Below, one piece after another: positions 8,288-14,610 of a DNA stretch of 14,662 nucleotides. Made by a program: the position numbers and the translations under genes. This DNA comes from Methanomethylovorans sp. Lineage in GTDB: Archaea; Halobacteriota; Methanosarcinia; Methanosarcinales; Methanosarcinaceae. The notes beneath the pieces are model-generated. The model was given only the letters and a program-made list of their open reading frames with translations, did no database searches and had not been told where the DNA came from. Position 1 is the stretch's first letter. Every line of letters begins with the position of its first letter. The DNA is taken from assembly GCA_020854785.1 (NCBI GenBank), contig JAHFZE010000303.1:1-14662 (forward strand). Reading direction: 5' to 3'.

Positions 8288-8761
8288 TTATTTGAAAACA
8301 TTATCCAATTCTTTAACTACATCTTCTATGTAGGAAGGTATAGCTCTTACCCAGCGAAGGAACTCTTGCTCATCCGACCAGATCTCTGCCGGTCCATAGT
8401 CCTCACGCTCTCCATACATCTTCAAGTAAACCTTTTCAGCTAATTGCGGATGGTTTCCTAAAAGGGAACGCATCGGATCTGACTCAATGATCAGATTCAG
8501 GTCATTGCTCAATTTGATAATACTGGCAATTATTTCTTTTCTGTCTTCTAAGGTCAGATCGATATGCTTCCCAAACCTCTGAGCCACATCATCTGCTGCT
8601 TTTACTTTCAAACAAATAAGATTGATAGCGCCAAGACCTTTGCGGTATCTGTCGATCAACTGTTTTGCTTTCCACTGGGAAACTGAACGCACCACTAAAG
8701 AAACGTCAACGATCACTTCCTTAAGAGTATCGTATGCTTCTTTAATTTGTATATCCATCAT
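8288..8761 (-). CDS. unknown mostly helical protein, 157 aa
   Basis: I do not recognise a family. The protein is soluble, charged and predicted mainly helical, with heptad-like runs (IKEAYDTLKEVIVDVSLVV; EDRKEIIASIIKLSNDLNLI) and a tryptophan-containing acidic C terminus (AEIWSDEQEFLRWVRAIP) ending in a helix. There is no signal peptide, membrane segment or cysteine motif; the single cysteine lies in NLICLKV. The frame is open to a TTG at 8776, but GGGGGG on the minus strand is correctly placed before ATG 8761 (or 8758), so I start there. It follows the terminator of the zinc-ribbon genes and seems to have its own promoter, which carries two copies of an 11-bp palindrome. Confidence 0.8.
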   Translation of the reverse strand: MMDIQIKEAYDTLKEVIVDVSLVVRSVSQWKAKQLIDRYRKGLGAINLICLKVKAADDVAQRFGKHIDLTLEDRKEIIASIIKLSNDLNLIIESDPMRSLLGNHPQLAEKVYLKMYGEREDYGPAEIWSDEQEFLRWVRAIPSYIEDVVKELDNVFK

Positions 8762-8809
8762 CCTGCTTCCCCCCAACTACTGCAACTACAACCATAAGAT
8801 GCAAATGAT

Positions 8810-8854
8810 ACGATTTGAACGCATTGGTTCTTAAGGAGATAGCGATCAAATCGT
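8810..8854. promoter_or_regulatory. paired palindromic sites in the promoter/leader of the 157-aa gene
   Basis: ACGATTTGAACGC (8810-8822) and GCGATCAAATCGT (8842-8854) are inverted copies matching at 12 of 13 bases, with 19 bases between. Each contains an 11-mer of the form CG[AT]T-CAA-A[AT]CG (8811-8821 on the minus strand, 8843-8853 on the plus strand), itself nearly palindromic. The centres are 32 bases apart, about three helical turns. The right copy abuts the TATA-like ATATAACG (8853-8861, minus strand). They could be operators, or form an RNA hairpin if both are transcribed. Confidence 0.5.
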
Positions 8855-8875
8855 TATATTTCAGAAAAGAGTTTT

Positions 8876-8898
8876 AAAAAGAGGGAAAGAATACCCTC
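8876..8898 (-). terminator. intrinsic-type terminator of the zinc-ribbon genes
   Basis: On the minus strand, GAGGG-(8 bases)-CCCTC is followed at once by TTTTT, beginning two bases after the stop of the 41-aa gene. The stem also overlaps the last bases after the stop codon. It separates this unit from the 157-aa gene downstream. Confidence 0.6.
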
Positions 8899-8899
8899 C

Positions 8900-9025
8900 T
8901 CATATACAGTTAAAAGTGGTCATGACACCACAATGTGGACAGTAGTACAAGACGTTCGATCCAAGTGTTTGTTTCTTCAGGTTAGTACTGCAATTGCAGC
9001 AGACATGGCCATTATTCAAACTCAT
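8900..9025 (-). CDS. small zinc-ribbon protein, 41 aa
   Basis: ATG 9025 to TGA 8900 encodes 41 residues with a complete four-cysteine zinc ribbon: VCCNC (C9/C10 and C12) and, after a 16-residue loop, YYCPHCG (C29 and C32). Such ribbons bind one zinc ion and serve as mini-domains for nucleic-acid or protein contacts; the partner is unknown. GGGAGGAAG lies directly upstream with ideal spacing, one of the strongest ribosome binding sites in the window. The gene starts 12 bases after the stop of a second zinc-ribbon frame and is followed by a stem-loop terminator. Its shortness would hide it from a 60-residue cutoff. The cysteine spacing, ribosome binding site and terminator together make it convincing. 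Confidence 0.72.
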   Translation of the reverse strand: MSLNNGHVCCNCSTNLKKQTLGSNVLYYCPHCGVMTTFNCI

Positions 9026-9037
9026 TGTTCTTCCTCC

Positions 9038-9171
9038 CTAGCATAACATTATTGATTCAATTCTAACAGTATCTGTTTTTGTCCAGTACCTGCATGTTTT
9101 GCAAACCTGTATGCTCTCCCAATGGTCTGGATATCTGCATGACATTCTGGACATATCTTCAATGATCCCAT
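9038..9171 (-). pseudogene. zinc-ribbon mini-protein with an apparent -1 frameshift
   Basis: ATG 9171, seven bases after a GAGGT site, opens a frame reading MGSLKICPECHADIQTIG (first zinc knuckle CPEC). It then runs off into unlike sequence and stops at TAA 9049. The next frame carries the missing half, ESIQVCKTCRYW, with a second knuckle CKTC, and stops at TAG 9038. One extra G in the GGG at 9118-9120 would join them into a 44-residue Cx2C-x15-Cx2C zinc ribbon whose stop sits right before the ribosome binding site of the 41-aa gene. The break may be a real mutation, an assembly or sequencing error, or, less likely, programmed frameshifting. With the 41-aa gene it would form a two-gene unit of tiny zinc proteins. 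Confidence 0.6.
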
Positions 9172-9206
9172 AATTGATACCTCGCAAAAAACATAGGTCC
9201 TTTATC

Positions 9207-9332
9207 TTAAATCCCGTAACAATAAGGGCTATGGATACGAAAGTAAAAGACAAACTGATTACGTTTTTTAAGGAACATGCTCTTCACGATCATCAATAAA
9301 GATATGATCATCAATATAAATGCTGTGAACAT
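9207..9332 (-). CDS. possible small membrane peptide, 41 aa
   Basis: ATG 9332 to TAA 9207 encodes a peptide starting with one strongly hydrophobic helix (MFTAFILMIISLLMIV) followed by basic residues. It begins only about 10 bases after the start site expected from the TATA-like GATTTATATAAAAC at 9361-9374, so its message would be nearly leaderless; there is no ribosome binding site. Part of the hydrophobic run is encoded by a DNA repeat, so it may be accidental. The next frame continues with a second hydrophobic run (VISLSFTFVSIALIV), which would join if the A6 tract (9264-9269) lost one base. Low certainty. Confidence 0.22.
   Translation of the reverse strand: MFTAFILMIISLLMIVKSMFLKKRNQFVFYFRIHSPYCYGI
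9288..9318. repeat. short direct repeat GATCATCAATAAA / GATCATCAATATA
   Basis: Two 13-base copies (9288-9300 and 9306-9318) matching at 12 positions and spaced 18 bases apart. They lie in the 553-base spacer before the cupin gene. No function can be assigned. Confidence 0.4.
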
Positions 9333-9360
9333 TTAAAAATACACAAATATGTGCATTCTT

Positions 9361-9404
9361 GTTTTATATAAATCTTAAAAGTGAATCGATCGTTCAAAAC
9401 GATC
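9361..9404 (-). promoter_or_regulatory. promoter of the zinc-ribbon unit with an upstream palindrome
   Basis: The minus strand has a strong TATA-like GATTTATATAAAAC (9361-9374). About 14 bases upstream of it lies GATCGTT-CAA-AACGATC (9388-9404), a perfect 7-bp inverted repeat. Its inner 11-mer CGTTCAAAACG (9391-9401) matches the sites at 8811-8821 and 8843-8853 at 9 or 10 of 11 bases. A separate 10-base palindrome TACGATCGTA sits at 9459-9468. The rest of 9405-9690 is AT-rich with no supported gene. Confidence 0.4.
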
Positions 9405-9691
9405 CGATGTAATTTGATAAAGATAATGAAAACAAAAGCTTAAGGCATGAACATATTGTACGATCGTATCCAGTTATGTTTATGATACACCCGTGAATTG
9501 ACAGCGTGCTCAGATATTAATTAAAACATCTCTGCAAAATTATTAATAAGAGGATCTGTGAAAATCTCTGACCCAACCTGTTCAATTAATGAATTCTCTA
9601 TTTTACTGTTCTTACAAATATAAAATTAATTGAAATCGGTATTTGTTATTTTAATATAATTATTTATTCAGCAATAAATATTACTACAAAT

Positions 9692-9721
9692 GATTATATA
9701 TGTAATTAACCCCTATATAGG
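9692..9721 (+). promoter_or_regulatory. cupin gene promoter
   Basis: GATTATATATG (9692-9702) is a good archaeal TATA box only about 28 bases before ATG 9725, which implies a leaderless or very short-leader message. The 10-base palindrome CCTATATAGG (9712-9721) covers the expected start site and supplies the only GG near the start codon. A similar CTATATAGG occurs at 14600-14608. Confidence 0.45.
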
Positions 9722-9724
9722 AAT

Positions 9725-10123
9725 ATGAAAGGATTCAGTATTAATATCGAAGATGCCACTCTGGAAAATGGTAATTTCCGTAAAGTCCTCTACACTTCAA
9801 AGCACAGCCAGTTGGTGCTTATGAGCCTCAAACCCCTGGAAGAGATCGGAATGGAAGTGCATGAAGAGAACGACCAGTTCTTCCGTTTTGAAAGTGGAGA
9901 GGGAAAATGCATAATTGACGGCAATGAGTATGAGCTCAGTGACGGGGTTGCAGTAGTAGTACCGGCAGGTGCACAGCACAACGTCATCAACACTTCGAAG
10001 ACCGAGGACCTGAAACTCTATACGATCTATTCTCCGGCTCATCACAAGGACGGCATCGTGCGGGCCACGAAGGAAGAAGCCGAAGCAAATGAAGCCGACT
10101 TTGACGGAAAAACTACGGAATAA
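9725..10123 (+). CDS. single-domain cupin protein, 132 aa
   Basis: A small cupin beta-barrel covers about residues 25-108. Cupin motif 1 is degenerate: GMEVHEENDQFFRFESGEG keeps H46 and E56 but lacks the second histidine of the usual HxH. Motif 2, DGVAVVVPAGAQHNVIN, keeps P80, G82 and H85. A metal site with H46, Q51 or E56, and H85 is therefore plausible. The C-terminal tail (residues 112-132) is highly acidic and lysine-rich, probably flexible. Small cupins of this type occur widely in archaea and bacteria, with roles from sugar isomerases to unknown metal-binding proteins; the substrate is not predictable. It has its own promoter and is separated from the downstream ligase gene by 380 bases. 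Confidence 0.9.
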   Translation: MKGFSINIEDATLENGNFRKVLYTSKHSQLVLMSLKPLEEIGMEVHEENDQFFRFESGEGKCIIDGNEYELSDGVAVVVPAGAQHNVINTSKTEDLKLYTIYSPAHHKDGIVRATKEEAEANEADFDGKTTE

Positions 10124-10140
10124 GGTAATAAGAGGCAATC

Positions 10141-10244
10141 TGGACCAATTTTCACTTTCAGGTCCACAAAGCTGGATGAGTCGGTAAATGTGGTGTCTTA
10201 AGAACCACATTCCAATTCCATTATCAGCAGTAACCTATTACTGC
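10141..10244 (+). other. cluster of three stem-loops between the cupin and ligase genes
   Basis: TGGACC/GGTCCA (10141-10166) has a 14-base loop. AATGTGGT(G)TCTT/AAGAACCACATT (10187-10211) forms a 12-bp stem with one bulge. GCAGTAA/TTACTGC (10227-10244) has a 4-base loop. They could be the structured 3' end of the cupin message, a small RNA, or protein sites. The rest of the spacer to 10503 is AT-rich and shows no gene. Confidence 0.35.
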
Positions 10245-10354
10245 ACTAATGTAACATGAGTGAGTACTGTGTTAAATCACCATGTAAATATTTCTGGTTT
10301 TCTTATCCAAAGTTAAGCTGCAGATATCAAACATGTATGAAACTTCAATAAATA

Positions 10355-10366
10355 CAATATAAAGCA
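10355..10366 (+). promoter_or_regulatory. possible promoter of the F390 synthetase-like gene
   Basis: A TATA-like ACAATATAAAGC about 140 bases before the start codon predicts transcription from near 10388 and a leader of roughly 115 bases. Resemblance only. Confidence 0.3.
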
Positions 10367-10503
10367 ACTGTTTCTGCTTCACGTACACAGCGCAAAAACA
10401 GAAAATACGACAACTTCTCCATCTGGGATCAGTGCAAAAAAGATAATGCCTAAAATTCCTGAACACGGATAAAAGAGTATAGTAACGACAGGAGGATCAA
10501 CAT

Positions 10504-11859
10504 ATGCCATCGGGAAAATATCATAATCCTTCCATAGAGACCATGGACAGGGGAGAACTGGATGCTTTGATAGATGAGCGTATTCATTACACTGTGCAAT
10601 ACGCAGCCGAGAATTCTCCCTTCTATAAAAAATGGTTCAAAGAACACAATATCTCACCGTCCGACATAAAGTCCCATGAAGATCTGCTGGAACTGCCTAT
10701 AATCAATGGCAGTACAATAAGAGAACATCAGCCGCCTGTAACCAGGGATTTCGAGTTCAAAACAGGAGACTGGAAAGATATATTCACCATCCATGAAACG
10801 AGTGGTACCAGCGGGACACCAAAAGCGTTCTTCCTCACCTGGGAAGACTGGGAACGTTATGCAGAGAAATATGCGCGGTATTTCGTTGCACAGGGATTTG
10901 AACCAGGGGACAGAGTAGTGATCTGTGCTTCATACGGCATGAACGTAGGTGCTAACACCATGACCCTTGCAGCCCATCATATCGGAATGACCATTGTTCC
11001 CACTGGTAAATGCACTTTTCCGACGAGGATCGTGACCTCATATAAACCCACTGGCATCGTAGGAAGTGTATTCAAACTGTTAAGACTCGCAAAAAATATG
11101 CGGGAGCAGGGACTGGAACCTTCTGAATCAAGCATCCAGCGCCTTGTAGTAGGCGGGGAAAGCTTTGCAGAAGAAGCGCGCAAGTACCTTGCAGAGGTGT
11201 GGGATTGCGATGTTTACAACAACTATGGCAGTACAGAAGGCACTATGTGCGGGGAGTGTATGGACCTCAGTGGCCTGCATGTGTCAGAGGATATGGTACA
11301 TCTGGATGTCTATGACCCGGGCATGGATGAATTCGTCAAGGATGGAGAATGTGGCAGGATCGTGCTCAGTACCTTACTTCCTGTAGGCGCCAAATGTGGT
11401 ACCCTGCTTCTTAACTATGACACTGAAGACACGACGGTGGTCATGAGCCGCGGGACCTGTGCCTGCGGACGGACACACATGAAAATACTGAACCCCCAGC
11501 GGGAAGCTGAAACCTTCTGGGTTGCTGAAACTCCCTTTAACCGCGTGGATGTGGAAAAAGGAGTTTTCCAGCGAGAGAACATGGAACACTTAACAGGGGA
11601 GTATGAAGCTTTCCTGTACGGTGGAGATGATGAAGAGGAAACTGTCATGAGGGTCAGTCTGGAATGTATTGACCCTGCAACATGTGATAGACCCCTTGTG
11701 GAAGAGAACTTCCTGCGTTCTTTCTTCAGTTATAAGAAAAGACTTGAGAACGCATATCATGGTGAGAGCTTCAAGGTGCTATTCAACTATACTGCTCCGG
11801 GAGCTCTTGAACTGTATCGCATAAAAGGCAGGCCAAAACGTATAGTGGACCGCAGATAA
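10504..11859 (+). CDS. coenzyme F390 synthetase-like AMP-forming ligase (PaaK/FtsA family), 451 aa
   Basis: This is an adenylate-forming enzyme of the phenylacetate-CoA ligase/coenzyme F390 synthetase group. In methanogens F390 synthetase adenylylates (or guanylylates) coenzyme F420, probably as a signal of oxidative or hydrogen stress. Visible motifs: the ATP loop ETSGTSGTPKAFF at 98-110, YNNYGSTEG at 238-246, a CACGR motif at 319-323 in GTCACGRTHMKIL, and the lysine-containing tail IKGRPKRIVD at 440-449. The usual Y-x-TGD motif of phenylacetate-CoA ligases is replaced by NYDTEDTTVV at 304-313. The start at ATG 10504 is certain, with AGGAGG upstream. F390 synthetase is the best call; another acyl-adenylating activity cannot be excluded. 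Confidence 0.87.
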   Translation: MPSGKYHNPSIETMDRGELDALIDERIHYTVQYAAENSPFYKKWFKEHNISPSDIKSHEDLLELPIINGSTIREHQPPVTRDFEFKTGDWKDIFTIHETSGTSGTPKAFFLTWEDWERYAEKYARYFVAQGFEPGDRVVICASYGMNVGANTMTLAAHHIGMTIVPTGKCTFPTRIVTSYKPTGIVGSVFKLLRLAKNMREQGLEPSESSIQRLVVGGESFAEEARKYLAEVWDCDVYNNYGSTEGTMCGECMDLSGLHVSEDMVHLDVYDPGMDEFVKDGECGRIVLSTLLPVGAKCGTLLLNYDTEDTTVVMSRGTCACGRTHMKILNPQREAETFWVAETPFNRVDVEKGVFQRENMEHLTGEYEAFLYGGDDEEETVMRVSLECIDPATCDRPLVEENFLRSFFSYKKRLENAYHGESFKVLFNYTAPGALELYRIKGRPKRIVDRR

Positions 11860-11889
11860 GCTATGTAAGGTCCGATACTGGAAGCTTTC

Positions 11890-12297
11890 TTACAGAGCAG
11901 AATACAGACTGATATATATGTGCATTCCACCAAGCAAAACCAGAAACCATAACAATGCCACTGGCCTCATCAGTCTGTAAGGCTCTCCCAGAAACTTCAC
12001 TGAACCTCTTATTGCTAGATTGATGTATATTACCAGCAGCATCACTAAAAGACCTGCTATGTGATGTACCCACAATTCTAGCATCAATTGGCTGCTGATC
12101 TGTATCCCGGAAAGGGCTGAAAAAGAGGGGGACATTACGAACACAATGGTAAGAAGCTGCAGAAAAAGAGCTGTACCCATTAAACTGCAATGGAGTTTCA
12201 CTTTTTTGGAGCGAGCCAGGTATGAAGAGAATGCCAGCAATAGCAGAATGAATAACTGCAGCCCGATATTTCCAATGATCCCCGTAACATCCACCAT
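11890..12297 (-). CDS. four-helix membrane protein with conserved-looking histidines, 135 aa
   Basis: Four hydrophobic segments are clear (about residues 8-27, 36-58, 73-95 and 112-133). Histidines lie at or inside membrane edges: KKVKLHCSLMG (start of helix 2), LWVHHIAGL (start of helix 3) and GGMHIYISLY (helix 4). This arrangement recalls DUF420/YozB-like and cytochrome b561-like small membrane proteins and could hold heme or copper, but no family is certain. AGGAG lies seven bases before ATG 12297, a strong site. It is the last gene of a probable operon, 59 bases after the KaiC-like gene, and meets the ligase gene tail to tail 30 bases away. A role as a membrane or redox partner of the regulatory pair is inferred from position only. 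Confidence 0.82.
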   Translation of the reverse strand: MVDVTGIIGNIGLQLFILLLLAFSSYLARSKKVKLHCSLMGTALFLQLLTIVFVMSPSFSALSGIQISSQLMLELWVHHIAGLLVMLLVIYINLAIRGSVKFLGEPYRLMRPVALLWFLVLLGGMHIYISLYSAL

Positions 12298-12356
12298 TAA
12301 GATACTCCTGAAAGGATTGCTTTATTTCTAAACGATCATAAGATTTATTAGCCTTT

Positions 12357-13076
12357 TCAGTCCAGGCCTGGAGGTATGCTGAAAGTGCCTTTGTAGACCT
12401 TAAGCCCATTGTCTGCAACAGTGAGGATCCAGGGTTCCATACTATGAGCAGTAGCCCTCATTTTTCTTACCCGCAGATAACGGTTGGCAGCATTCCCCTG
12501 AAAATGGAGTCCCAGCTCGATAATGCCATCCGCAAGGAAACCTTCTGTACCAGTCACCGACTCTTCCATACTGTGATCAGCTTCGGTCTCGAGTATCAGG
12601 AACATGGTTATATTTTCTCTGCGCAGGATCTCAAGGAACCTGTACAGACGTTTTCTCAGATTTATCTGCTCTATATCCAGCAAAGAGTACAGAGCACCCA
12701 GAGAATCAAGGGCCACACAGGTACATTTGTCTCCAAGTTTCCTTTTGAACTCTATGATATTTTCCTGCAGTAGATCGATGAGGTCATCGGAAAAATCATC
12801 ATACTGGACCCGGTAATCACTAAAATCGCTTATATGCAGACGTTTGGATACAGAAATACCCATGCTTTGCATGTTCTTAATGTGATTCTCCCTGCTCTGC
12901 TCCAGAGTAATATAGAGGCCATACTCATCTGTACTATCCAGATAATTACTAAGCATCTGAAAAGTAAAACCTGATTTTAGAGTACCTGCTGCGCCCTTTA
13001 CAAGGATAACAAAATCCCTGGGGATATCAGTTTCGAAGACTTCATTAAGACCATCTATGGTATCTATGAACCTCAT
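12357..13076 (-). CDS. KaiC-like RecA-superfamily ATPase, 239 aa
   Basis: This is a single KaiC-type ATPase domain. The Walker A loop GAAGTLKS is at 28-35, and the Walker B strand CVALDSLG, with D124, at 120-127. E59 (TLEQSRENH) is at the place of the KaiC catalytic glutamate, where KaiC usually has two. The C-terminal motif LRVRKMRATAHSMEPW (201-216) matches the K-M-R-x3-H-S segment of KaiC-like proteins. Such archaeal proteins act as ATP-driven signalling or assembly switches, some near chemotaxis, gas-vesicle or two-component genes. The gene starts 39 bases after the response regulator stop, with only a weak ribosome binding site, so translation may depend on the upstream gene. A direct partnership with that regulator is likely but inferred. 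Confidence 0.88.
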   Translation of the reverse strand: MRFIDTIDGLNEVFETDIPRDFVILVKGAAGTLKSGFTFQMLSNYLDSTDEYGLYITLEQSRENHIKNMQSMGISVSKRLHISDFSDYRVQYDDFSDDLIDLLQENIIEFKRKLGDKCTCVALDSLGALYSLLDIEQINLRKRLYRFLEILRRENITMFLILETEADHSMEESVTGTEGFLADGIIELGLHFQGNAANRYLRVRKMRATAHSMEPWILTVADNGLKVYKGTFSIPPGLD

Positions 13077-13115
13077 ATTATCATCAAATCCGAAGCATTG
13101 TTATCAGGAATAAAT

Positions 13116-14438
13116 TTATTCTTCATTCTTTGTAGACCATATATTTATATATTTATTTTGCCTGTCCGATACCGCGTTCTCCGAAGGAAGAAGCTTCATC
13201 CATCTTTTCAGTAGATGATATTCCTTTTTGTCAAGTACTTCTGGATCAAGTTGCAATATCATTCTGGATGATGAAGCCATGATCGCATCATTGGTTTGTT
13301 CCATAAGTTTTACAACTGAGCGTACGTCATTGAAGAGGTATAAGAATTCAAGACCATCAAGAAGGATGACACCATCTTGCACCTTACTGATAAAATCAAA
13401 AACTGTAGGAAATATCTTAAAAAGCTCTGAAGGGTCGATCACCTGCTGACCATGAAGCTTGTTCTTGGTCAGCCAGATCATAGGAGTTTTGGTCAGTTGG
13501 TATATCTCCCTGATCTTTTCAGGGTTCTGACGAGTAATACATAATCCTGGAGTGCCGCCTTTTACAAGACGTGTAAATAATTCATACCCATCTGCCGAAT
13601 CATGACCTGGTACAAGATAAATAAAGCCGTTTTCCAGAAAGATCTCATGGAGAACACTTTTTTCAGAAAGCTCTTCCTTCACAGGAGTGATGAACAGACC
13701 TCTTAGTTCAGAGCGGTCCTGGAGGGTGACTATCATGATCCTATTTCCATTACCTTCAACCACCGAAGTTGAAACGTTCATGGGGGTGTTTTCTTTGTTT
13801 TTCTTTATAAAGAAGGTTTCATAATCTTTCTTGTCGGCGAACTCAAGCCAGTTGCCGCCTGTAATACTGGTTATGGGAGATCCTACAAGCTCGTCCATCC
13901 CGTATCCCAATAGTTGCATAGCACTCAGGTTCAGGGTAAGAATGTTCTGATCTGAATCTATGGTAAGAGTAGCTATAGGAGAAGCCCTCATAAGATTGTA
14001 CAGGTATTCATTGGCCTTTCTGAGTTGCTTTTTCTCTTCGATCAGTCTATCGTGGAGATGTTTGATCCTCAAGAGAGAATTCACACGGGTCTTCAGTTCA
14101 AGCCTGTCAATAGGCTTGCTAAGAAAATCATCTGCCCCTGCACTGATGCCCTGAATGCGGTCTTCTTTGCTTGATAGTGCAGTCACCATGACTATAGGGA
14201 TGAATTGGGTTTCAGGTGAACGTTTTAGTTTGTTGCAGATATCATAGCCATTCACATCTGGCATCATCACATCAAGAAGCACGAGATCAGGCTTTTTTTC
14301 TTTTATGAGCTCCAATGCTTCTGTTCCTGTATATGCAGGGATGATATCATAATCGTGCATGAGATATGCTTCAAGCAGATTGATGTTCATCTCTTCATCA
14401 TCCACGACAAGGATCTTAGATCTTTTTTCTCCTTCCAT
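13116..14438 (-). CDS. response regulator with PAS and DUF835 domains, 440 aa
   Basis: The receiver domain (residues 7-125) has the full active site: D13 and D14, phospho-acceptor D56 in LLDVMMP, T86 and K108. A short coiled linker (125-145) leads to a PAS sensor domain (about 141-245; SPIATLTIDSDQNILTLN, LGYGMDELVGSPI). A DUF835 domain follows (about 271-415; GFIYLVPGHDSADGYELF, DGVILLDGLEFLYLFND). DUF835 is an archaeal domain that often accompanies KaiC-like ATPases and two-component proteins; its activity is not established. There is no histidine kinase or DNA-binding domain, so the output is probably protein-protein. The frame opens at 14486, but AGAGGA five bases before ATG 14438 fixes the start. 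It is first in a probable operon with the KaiC-like and membrane protein genes. Confidence 0.9.
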   Translation of the reverse strand: MEGEKRSKILVVDDEEMNINLLEAYLMHDYDIIPAYTGTEALELIKEKKPDLVLLDVMMPDVNGYDICNKLKRSPETQFIPIVMVTALSSKEDRIQGISAGADDFLSKPIDRLELKTRVNSLLRIKHLHDRLIEEKKQLRKANEYLYNLMRASPIATLTIDSDQNILTLNLSAMQLLGYGMDELVGSPITSITGGNWLEFADKKDYETFFIKKNKENTPMNVSTSVVEGNGNRIMIVTLQDRSELRGLFITPVKEELSEKSVLHEIFLENGFIYLVPGHDSADGYELFTRLVKGGTPGLCITRQNPEKIREIYQLTKTPMIWLTKNKLHGQQVIDPSELFKIFPTVFDFISKVQDGVILLDGLEFLYLFNDVRSVVKLMEQTNDAIMASSSRMILQLDPEVLDKKEYHLLKRWMKLLPSENAVSDRQNKYINIWSTKNEE

Positions 14439-14561
14439 TATGTCCTCTTGGCAAGTGCTGGATGACCATATCCTTTTTGCCCGCATGGGATCTTAAGCCA
14501 TCAGTGAAAGATCCATATGTGCTCATATTTTTGAAATTTGATATTTGAGACCAATAATAAT

Positions 14562-14610
14562 TAGATTATATTTATATTTAAATCTATATATAACTACCTC
14601 TATATAGGTT
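14562..14610 (-). promoter_or_regulatory. AT-rich promoter region of the response regulator operon
   Basis: The minus strand contains TTATATATAG (14584-14593) and a further AT-only stretch (14566-14580), either of which could be the TATA box. The leader would be about 100-125 bases. A CTATATAGG at 14600-14608 repeats part of the cupin promoter palindrome. The rest of 14439-14662 shows no gene. Confidence 0.3.

Noticed and set aside
9797..10210. A 137-codon minus-strand open frame
   Set aside because: It is antisense to the cupin gene with no ribosome binding site, and its residues mirror the cupin codons.
10272..10466. A 64-codon minus-strand open frame in the spacer before the ligase
   Set aside because: It is a low-quality, aromatic- and cysteine-rich translation of AT-rich DNA without a ribosome binding site.
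11861..12418. A 185-codon minus-strand open frame
   Set aside because: It overlaps the four-helix membrane protein gene (which has a strong ribosome binding site and membrane-protein composition) and the end of the KaiC-like gene. It has no start signal and no family resemblance.
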